9,298 nt of DNA from Coriobacteriales bacterium (GTDB lineage: Bacteria; Actinomycetota; Coriobacteriia; Coriobacteriales; UBA8131), in the NCBI GenBank assembly GCA_031286245.1, contig JAITUO010000015.1, forward strand, positions 1 through 9,298. Direction: 5' to 3'. This document shows, one piece after another, positions 1 through 4,255 of this stretch (positions are counted from its first letter, which is position 1; each line of letters opens with the position of its first letter). Made by a program: the position numbers and the translations under genes. The notes below the pieces were generated by a model. That model searched no databases and was not told where the DNA came from. It saw only the letters and a list, made by a program, of their open reading frames with translations.

Positions 1-40
1 ATGCCTCGGCCCTTTCTTGATTGCTGTACTCTTTTGCCAT
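1..40 (-). CDS. 5' end of a transposase-like OrfA (partial, runs off the left edge)
   Basis: On the minus strand an ATG at 40-38 opens 13 codons reading MAKEYSNQERAEA before the window ends. It is preceded by an AAGGAGA ribosome binding site (53-47) at 6 nt spacing, so the start is well supported. The beginning resembles the N-termini of helix-turn-helix OrfA proteins of IS3-family elements, which often open with MAK-[KR]-Y-S/T and a Q/F-R-A/E-E-A stretch before the DNA-binding helices. That family assignment comes from memory and rests on 13 residues, so it is tentative. Its position directly behind a truncated transposase of a different family fits an element that inserted into the older one. 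Confidence 0.45.
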   Translation of the reverse strand, partial: MAKEYSNQERAEA

Positions 41-98
41 GATCGCTCTCCTTTCAAGAAACCAATAATATCTAATTTCCTTACAGAGTGCGGCTGAA

Positions 99-389
99 CT
101 AAAAGCATATCATTCCACCGACACTTTTGCGGCCAGCCGCTTTGATATCGATCTTTTTGTCACGAGCGAACTCCATCACCATGCTGCCGTGCTCTTTTTG
201 CCATTCTTCTTCTAACTCATCTGCCCGCTTTTGTAACCTGGCTAGCTCACCCTCATAGCCTGGGTTTGCCGGATCGAAGTAACCATGTGATTCATAGGTC
301 TTTGATCTGGTCATTTTGCCGTCTTTGTAAGAGCGTACGATCGATATGTAGACCCTGCGGTCAGGCTGATATGACTTCCGCAAGAACAC
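99..389 (-). pseudogene. Truncated N-terminal fragment of an IS1634-like (IS4-superfamily) transposase
   Basis: A minus-strand reading frame encodes about 96 residues starting MFLRKSYQPDRRVYISIVRS and including a K-T-x-E-S-x-G-Y-F-D segment. From memory this is typical of the N-terminus of IS1634-like transposases (FLRKS, a Y-x-x-I-V-x-x-Y strand, then K-T-I-K-x-x-G-Y-L-D). I chose the GTG at 389-387 because GGGAGGTGG lies just upstream at normal spacing; an in-frame ATG at 434 would add 15 residues that do not belong to the family and would put the ribosome site inside the gene. Full-length family members are roughly 500-600 residues with a DDE catalytic domain, and here the frame stops after the segment AAGRKSVGGMICF, so no catalytic residue remains. 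The break lies about where the OrfA-like gene's upstream region begins, suggesting interruption by a second element. Transposition by this fragment is not possible. Confidence 0.65.
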
Positions 390-474
390 AAAACCACCTC
401 CCAGATAGCCAACACCGCCACTTATCACATTCATCCATCATCAACAACCAGAAACATCATTCAAGCTTGACTAA

Positions 475-494
475 AATGAGGCCTCATTAGGCCT
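475..494. repeat. Nested palindromes (AATGAGGCCTCATT and AGGCCT-CATT-AGGCCT)
   Basis: AATGAGGCCTCATT at 475-488 is a perfect 14-bp palindrome. It overlaps AGGCCT(479-484)-CATT-AGGCCT(489-494), an inverted repeat of 6 bp arms with a 4-base loop. It lies upstream of the transposase fragment and downstream of no gene on the plus strand. It may be part of an IS end, an insertion target or a small terminator; no T-tract follows, so a terminator is the weaker reading. Confidence 0.5.
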
Positions 495-631
495 ACTATC
501 TGTGGATATGTATTGGGAGTTTAAAAAGCAGGTGACAAACTATAGTATTCAGTACTCAATCTCAATACTCATGTTTCTTTAGATTTCCTCCACATTTGTT
601 GCCTAGCTGTAATCTTTTGATCAGCACATTA

Positions 632-640
632 TGCTAGTAT
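632..640 (+). promoter_or_regulatory. Possible extended -10 promoter element for the 689-1779 transcript
   Basis: TGCTAGTAT fits the extended -10 form TGn-TAnnAT, about 49 bases before the small ORF start. No convincing -35 hexamer lies 16-18 bases upstream; TTGATC at 617-622 is too close. The -10 itself matches TATAAT at four of six positions. Its spot immediately before the 646-659 palindrome is what makes it worth recording. Confidence 0.3.
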
Positions 641-645
641 GAAGC

Positions 646-659
646 TATCATCGATGATA
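646..659. promoter_or_regulatory. Perfect 14-bp palindrome TATCATCGATGATA, operator candidate
   Basis: The sequence reads identically on both strands. It falls a few bases downstream of the proposed -10 and 12 bases upstream of a strong ribosome site, which is a usual position for a repressor operator. No regulator gene is present in the window, so its ligand protein is unknown. It could also be a chance palindrome. Confidence 0.35.
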
Positions 660-670
660 TTTCTTTCACT

Positions 671-680
671 GGGGGAGGTG
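671..680 (+). promoter_or_regulatory. Strong ribosome binding site serving two overlapping starts
   Basis: GGGGGAGGTG is followed after ATAACA by ATGTG. The ATG at 687-689 gives only Met-Cys-stop, whereas the GTG at 689-691, sharing the G, opens a 52-codon frame. Spacing from GGAGG (674-678) is 8 nt to the ATG and 10 nt to the GTG, so the ribosome could engage either. The overlap decides whether the small ORF is translated. Confidence 0.6.
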
Positions 681-688
681 ATAACAAT

Positions 689-847
689 GTGCTAGAGATA
701 ATTGTACAGACACTATGTGTCTATACAAAACACCAAGTAGATGATGAATTCCTGATTCATGAAATCCCAACAAACCACAACTTATTCCTTCTACGTCATG
801 CATTCGAATTTGTGACTAGCACAGCAATAGAAAGGAATCAATCATGA
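689..847 (+). CDS. Uncharacterised 52-aa small protein, GTG start, coupled to the next gene
   Basis: From GTG at 689 the frame stays open for 52 codons and stops at TGA 845-847. That stop overlaps the ATG (844-846) of the secreted-protein gene as ATGA, the classic arrangement for translational coupling. It begins MLEIIVQTLCVYTKHQVDDE (first codon GTG) and ends in a T-S-T-A-I-E-R-N-Q-S tail. The product has no signal peptide, no clear membrane segment, one Cys, and reads as a small mixed helix/strand cytosolic protein. I recognise no family. The downstream gene also has its own AAAGGA site inside this ORF, so the small ORF may be a real protein, a leader that tunes translation of the secreted protein, or both. 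Evidence for reality is the strong upstream ribosome site, the uninterrupted frame and the exact ATGA junction; evidence against is the short length and the competing ATG-TGC-TAG start. Confidence 0.5.
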   Translation: MLEIIVQTLCVYTKHQVDDEFLIHEIPTNHNLFLLRHAFEFVTSTAIERNQS

Positions 848-1779
848 TTAGTAATCGGAAAAAAGGTAAAGTACTGGCGCTGATAGCTACATTAGCATTA
901 ACTTTTGGCCTCTTGCCGACCCAGATTTATGCGACCGCTGGTGATTCGCTAGGTTTCCATGAAGTTGCATCACCTGAGGACTACCTACTCTACCAAGCAG
1001 TTGTTGATGAACTGAACGCAGAATATGGCTCAATTGCATGGCTTATACCATATGATGAGTACGAAGCTACGGGGCAGCCGCTACCTAAGTACATCCCCCT
1101 GGAAGACATTCCTGCCTTTAAGGAAGCCATGCGGGTAGAAATCGAGTGGGTCACTACCATGAACCTTGAGGCCCAGCTCGTCTTGGTCAACGGATACCTC
1201 CACTCCCCAGAGGGCGCAAGCTATGGCCTACCCACGGCTGATATCTGTGCCAATGTCACGTCCTGGGGAGTTAAGACGATGCTCGATATTATCAACAGGG
1301 AGGGCTATGATGACGCTGTCGTGCGCTTCATTGCAGAGCGCAACCCTGCTTTCGCAGCCGCTGTCACACTAGGTGGCGGTGTGCCTGTTACTGAGTCTCG
1401 TCAAGGAGTGGCGCATCTTAGCTTTGATACTGGTTTCGGAGGTCAGCCACCACAAGGGCGTGGGAGACCTTGGGTCACCCATACTCTATCGCCAGGTCTT
1501 GGCCAATCGAAACTCACAGGTTACATAAATAACGGTACTGGCTCATGGAAATGGGACCCTGCAAGCTCAGCAACATGGGTTGCAGCGATATTCTACCCAA
1601 CATTCTCAGCATTTCCTAATGATACGAAATTGTATGATACATACTCTGCAACTTGCCAGGTATACTATTATGGAGTGCTTTCGAGTTATGATTGGAATTT
1701 TAATATTTTGTTCCAGCAATTCACTGGCTTCTATGTTAACCACGTCGCCAGCGCAGCGGCTGCACAGAATGGTTACTGA
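844..1779 (+). CDS. Secreted protein of unknown function, 311 aa
   Basis: The product has a classical signal peptide: the basic start MISNRKKGK, a hydrophobic core at about residues 10-25, and likely cleavage after an A-x-A-type site near residues 30-32. The start is supported by AAAGGA at 831-836, 7 nt before the ATG, and by the ATGA overlap with the small ORF upstream. Residues 40-175 look helical and acidic; residues 190-311 are rich in G, W, Y and aromatic strands (motifs FGGQPPQGRGRPW, GYINNGTGSWKWDP, IFYPTFSAFPNDTKLYDTY). Only two cysteines remain in the mature chain (C135, C271), which could form one disulfide. The tail pattern, a Y-x-x-x-C followed about 11 residues on by D-W-N, distantly recalls the D-x-[FY]-x-C-H...WNLE core of DUF2599-type secreted domains, but the match is weak and I do not assign it. 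No catalytic motif is visible. Probably exported and released, as there is no lipobox, LPXTG or C-terminal anchor. Confidence 0.85.
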   Translation: MISNRKKGKVLALIATLALTFGLLPTQIYATAGDSLGFHEVASPEDYLLYQAVVDELNAEYGSIAWLIPYDEYEATGQPLPKYIPLEDIPAFKEAMRVEIEWVTTMNLEAQLVLVNGYLHSPEGASYGLPTADICANVTSWGVKTMLDIINREGYDDAVVRFIAERNPAFAAAVTLGGGVPVTESRQGVAHLSFDTGFGGQPPQGRGRPWVTHTLSPGLGQSKLTGYINNGTGSWKWDPASSATWVAAIFYPTFSAFPNDTKLYDTYSATCQVYYYGVLSSYDWNFNILFQQFTGFYVNHVASAAAAQNGY

Positions 1780-1822
1780 CATGGCACAATTTGCTGATAT
1801 ATAACCTCCTGCTTGCTACACG

Positions 1823-1881
1823 ACTTCTGCGAGCTTGAAGTCAGTGTGAAAAAGCAGAAGTATTCAGGTTCTAATCTTCTG
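1823..1881 (+). promoter_or_regulatory. Mutually exclusive stem arms upstream of the large hairpin
   Basis: ACTTCTGC (1823-1830) can pair with GCAGAAGT (1854-1861), 8 bp around a 23-nt loop. The same right arm (CAGAAG, 1855-1860) can instead pair with CTTCTG (1876-1881), 6 bp around a 15-nt loop. The alternatives cannot form together, which is the layout of an attenuator or riboregulator leader, and they sit just before the 1890-1921 hairpin. No aptamer consensus is recognised; this is inference from pairing alone. Confidence 0.25.
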
Positions 1882-1889
1882 TAAAAGTG

Positions 1890-1921
1890 TAGTCACCTCC
1901 CCTTTTTTGGGGAGGTGACTA
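1890..1921 (+). terminator. Strong 13-bp hairpin between the secreted-protein and lipoprotein genes
   Basis: TAGTCACCTCCCC (1890-1902) pairs perfectly with GGGGAGGTGACTA (1909-1921) around a loop of six T. The stem is GC-rich and very stable, but the bases that follow (TAGCCTGTTTG) are not a run of T, so it is not a standard intrinsic terminator. The right arm contains GGGGAGGTGA, a perfect ribosome-binding sequence almost the same as the one at 672-681, yet no start codon with a useful frame follows. It may block or pause transcription, stabilise the upstream mRNA 3' end, or be a processed end. Confidence 0.55.
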
Positions 1922-1973
1922 TAGCCTGTTTGACAAAGTGATCCTTGAGTCAGACGATAGGGAGTAGCGAACA

Positions 1974-3242
1974 ATGAAATGTAAAAGCTTACTTATGAGC
2001 TTTCAATGCATAACAAGGCAACGAAAAGCAATCAGCATGTTGCTTCTACTTACACTCTTATCCACTCCTATCTTAGTCAGCTGTGAGCAATCATCCCCAG
2101 AGGGCAATGTCCAAGCTCAGTCTGCTTTCAACATTGGAGGGAGCAAACCCTGGTCAACCCTTCAGGCTGAAGTCGACCAAGCCAAAGATGGAGATACCAT
2201 AGATCTATCGAGCTATGTCTACCCAGTTCCACAAGGTACGTCATGTAATGTCACAGTACCCAAGGGTCTTTCGCTCAAGCTACAAGGACGGGGATGGGTT
2301 TTCGAGAAGGTCTCCTTTTTCTTTGAGGGAGACAATACAGTGGTCATCGAAGACCTCGGTTTGACTTATAACTTTGACGAACCAGGCTCTGGTGAACCTC
2401 CTCCATCAGCACTATACTTCCAAGGCGGTGACAACCACCTGGAACTGGTCGGAAACAACTCTGTCTTCATGAATTCCCGCGAAGATATGCTCGGGTATGG
2501 CGCTGCTATCGGTGTACCAAAAGGCAGCTCCTTGCTCATCGACGGGGACGGTAGCTTAAAAGTCAATAGTGGTAGTGGAGGCGGTGCCGGCATCGGCGGC
2601 GGTTTCAATACTGCAAGCGGAAAGATCACGATCTCTGGTGGAGACATCACAGTGTTTGGAGGGGTGGCTAACGCTTACAAGGGATTGTCTGAACAACAAA
2701 AGGGTGCAGCAGCTATCGGTGGTGGAAGTGGAGCGGATGGCGGAGAGATTATCATCACTGGAGGCAGGATTCTTGCCAGAGGCAACGGCGGTGCTGCCGG
2801 CATCGGTGGCGGCTTTGGCGGAACAGGCGGCATCATACAGATCAGCGGTGGTTATGTGGAGTCGCATGCCGATGAAGGTGCTGCCGGTATCGGCGGTGGT
2901 TTAGGCGGAGCAGGCGGTATCATCCGAATTGACGGAGGCGAGGTTGAGGCATATAGCGTTGTATCCGGTGACAGTCCAGGCTCTGGGCCAGCCATTGGCA
3001 ACGGCTACGGCGGCACTGGAGGTATTCTTGCCATGTCCGGGGGAATACTTATCGCCATCGGCAGCGGCCTCCCCTGCCATACAGCCATCGACTGTACCAT
3101 CCGCTCTCTACCAGTCCAGTATCATTGGCGGGCTGATGCCCTTGATGATCCGGATGGGCAAGGCATACAGGAAAGCTCTTATCCTGACCAAGCGTTTGTC
3201 AACTCCAGTAACTACAGTTTCGTTCGAATCGAAGCGTACTAA
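1974..3242 (+). CDS. Glycine-rich beta-helix repeat lipoprotein, 422 aa
   Basis: The N-terminus has a long basic n-region, a hydrophobic core at about residues 22-34, and a lipobox L-V-S-C with the lipidated cysteine at residue 37, so the mature protein should be membrane-anchored on the outer face. A ribosome site GGGAG (1960-1964) precedes the ATG at 9 nt. Residues 55-175 form a strand-rich domain that reads like the beginning of a parallel beta-helix. Residues 177-355 hold six imperfect repeats of roughly 29 residues built on [AG]-[AG]-I-G-G-G, then G-G-x-I-x-I-x-G-G-x-[IV]-x-A. From memory, the C-terminal end with Y-H-W-R-A and the closing SSNYSFVRIEAY matches the tails of exported Gly-rich repeat proteins in Clostridia and other anaerobes, usually annotated as carbohydrate-binding domain-containing or hypothetical. 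Binding of polysaccharide or another cell-surface ligand is plausible but unproven; no catalytic residues stand out. Confidence 0.85.
   Translation: MKCKSLLMSFQCITRQRKAISMLLLLTLLSTPILVSCEQSSPEGNVQAQSAFNIGGSKPWSTLQAEVDQAKDGDTIDLSSYVYPVPQGTSCNVTVPKGLSLKLQGRGWVFEKVSFFFEGDNTVVIEDLGLTYNFDEPGSGEPPPSALYFQGGDNHLELVGNNSVFMNSREDMLGYGAAIGVPKGSSLLIDGDGSLKVNSGSGGGAGIGGGFNTASGKITISGGDITVFGGVANAYKGLSEQQKGAAAIGGGSGADGGEIIITGGRILARGNGGAAGIGGGFGGTGGIIQISGGYVESHADEGAAGIGGGLGGAGGIIRIDGGEVEAYSVVSGDSPGSGPAIGNGYGGTGGILAMSGGILIAIGSGLPCHTAIDCTIRSLPVQYHWRADALDDPDGQGIQESSYPDQAFVNSSNYSFVRIEAY
2502..3038 (+). repeat. Tandem ~87-bp coding repeats of the beta-helix lipoprotein
   Basis: The protein repeats G-I-G-G-G (or A-I-G-[GN]-G) occur at residues 206, 247, 276, 305 and 340, with a degenerate copy at 178. 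The steps are therefore about 28, 41, 29, 29 and 35 residues. At DNA level the two central copies starting at 2790 and 2877 are exactly 87 bases apart and share GGTGCTGCCGG followed by near-identical sequence, so they arose by duplication and could vary in number between strains. Confidence 0.75.
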
Positions 3243-3330
3243 AAAAGTAGCAACTCCGTTAGAAATGTGTCACTTTCAGTATGCCCGTCCCAGCTACAGG
3301 GGTTAAGGCTAGTCAAGCGAGGAGGTTACA

Positions 3331-4167
3331 ATGACAGTCAAGAATAAGCCGTTTGAGATACTGCTAGCAGCGGTTTTGGTCTGTAGCCTGCTACTCAGTG
3401 GTTGTTCTGAATTGAACGTAGACAACCAAGGTAATGAGCTTGGCTTGGCTAGAGCAGACAAGCTGACGATAGCTTCGTCTAATGATCAGTCGCTGGTCAC
3501 ATGGCAAGACGGTCAGCCTTCCGGCTTCGAGTACGATCTGATGCAGGCTGTCGCTGATGATTTGGGCCTGGAATTGAACTACGTCAAGCTGGATAGCGAC
3601 TATAGCTCGCTGACAATGGAGACCGTACTGGCTAGATACGATGCTACAGCTACCCAGTTGGGCATAATGTACCTAACGTCAGATCAATACGACAAGGCAC
3701 CGGAGGTGCGATGGAGTATCCCTTACTACGAATCCAACTTAGTCTGCCTCGTTAGTGTCTCCTCTGAAGTGACTGACCTCAGAGGATTGTCTGGCAAGGT
3801 GGTCGGCACCTACGGTATGGACGATGGGAAGGAGCTGCCTGGGCTGCCGGGTGATGCCACAATACATTATATGTATGGTTATGCCTGGGAAGACAGCTTA
3901 GCAGCGCTCCAAGCTGGCTTGGTCGATGCCCTAGTAATACCAGAGGAACACACCAATGCAATCTATGGGTTCTTTGACCGGTATTCTAATCTAAAGCCTA
4001 TTGGAGTCTTAGGCACTGACCAGCAGTATGTCTTGATCTTCAAGCCGGACAACTCAGAGCTGTTGGCAGCTGTCAATCAAAGCCTCCAAAGACTGATTGA
4101 CGATGGCACCTATTCGACAATATTCGCCAAATACTTCAGCTACGAACCGACAATACCAAAGAGATAA
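3331..4167 (+). CDS. Orphan family-3 solute-binding lipoprotein (polar amino-acid type fold), 278 aa
   Basis: A signal peptide with lipobox L-S-G-C (Cys25) marks a lipoprotein held at the outer face of the membrane. A GAGGAGG site lies directly upstream of the ATG. The body matches the extracellular solute-binding protein family 3 fold: the opening strand ADKLTIASSND, G-F-E-Y-D-L-M-Q-A-V-A (65-75), the W-S-I-P-Y-Y motif (128-133), L-R-G-L-S-G-K-V-V-G (150-159) starting the second lobe, and a return-lobe helix ending ...YSTIFAKYF. Family members bind polar amino acids or related ligands and pass them to an ABC permease/ATPase pair. Here no such genes lie alongside. The place where family members usually have T-x-x-R, whose Arg contacts the ligand carboxylate, reads T-S-D-Q (116-119), so the ligand may lack an alpha-carboxylate or the protein may be a sensor. 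Substrate is unknown; fold assignment is firm. Confidence 0.85.
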   Translation: MTVKNKPFEILLAAVLVCSLLLSGCSELNVDNQGNELGLARADKLTIASSNDQSLVTWQDGQPSGFEYDLMQAVADDLGLELNYVKLDSDYSSLTMETVLARYDATATQLGIMYLTSDQYDKAPEVRWSIPYYESNLVCLVSVSSEVTDLRGLSGKVVGTYGMDDGKELPGLPGDATIHYMYGYAWEDSLAALQAGLVDALVIPEEHTNAIYGFFDRYSNLKPIGVLGTDQQYVLIFKPDNSELLAAVNQSLQRLIDDGTYSTIFAKYFSYEPTIPKR

Positions 4168-4196
4168 GGTGAGGGCCTCACAAGTAGGCCCTCACC
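4168..4196 (+). terminator. Hairpin just after the solute-binding gene
   Basis: GGTGAGGGCCT (4168-4178) pairs perfectly with AGGCCCTCACC (4186-4196) around a 7-base loop, starting on the base after the stop codon. The 11-bp GC-rich stem is stable but is followed by ATTAGAATC rather than a T-run. It probably acts together with the hairpin at 4223-4238 at the end of the plus-strand set. Confidence 0.6.
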
Positions 4197-4222
4197 ATTA
4201 GAATCAAAGTCCAATCAGAATT

Positions 4223-4249
4223 GCCAACAAAGGTTGGCTTTCTGCTTTT
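4223..4249 (+). terminator. Rho-independent terminator at the convergent gene junction
   Basis: GCCAAC (4223-4228) and GTTGGC (4233-4238) form a 6-bp stem with an AAAG loop, followed by TTTCTGCTTTT (4239-4249), a T-rich tail suited to plus-strand termination. It sits between the plus-strand solute-binding gene and the end (4256) of the convergent minus-strand propeller gene. A minus-strand role is less likely because the tail on that side is AATTCTGATT. Confidence 0.55.
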
Positions 4250-4255
4250 AGCAGG

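Larger units (their letters stand above)
390..688. other. Intergenic region between the IS remnant and the plus-strand gene set
   Basis: About 300 bases without a supported gene longer than a few codons. The part nearest 390 carries the ribosome site and probably the outer end of the IS1634-like element, but I could not identify its terminal inverted repeat or a target duplication because the other end is absent. The stretch also contains nested palindromes at 475-494, AGTATT at about 544-549 mirrored by AATACT about 15 bases on, a possible extended -10 at 632-640, a perfect palindrome at 646-659 and a strong ribosome site at 671-680. Confidence 0.5.

Noticed and set aside
390..434. ATG start at 434 for the transposase fragment
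   Set aside because: The added residues are Gly-rich and unlike the family N-terminus, and the ribosome site GGGAGGTGG would lie inside the gene; the GTG at 389 fits better.
266..490. Plus-strand 74-codon frame antisense to the transposase fragment
   Set aside because: It opposes a recognisable transposase N-terminus and its composition is not protein-like.
1909..1932. A small ORF driven by the GGGGAGGTGA inside the 1890-1921 hairpin
   Set aside because: The only nearby start, a TTG at 1930, reads three codons before a stop.
2556..2904. Long open frames on both strands inside the beta-helix gene
   Set aside because: They are shadows caused by the repetitive glycine codons; they lack ribosome sites and sensible protein composition.
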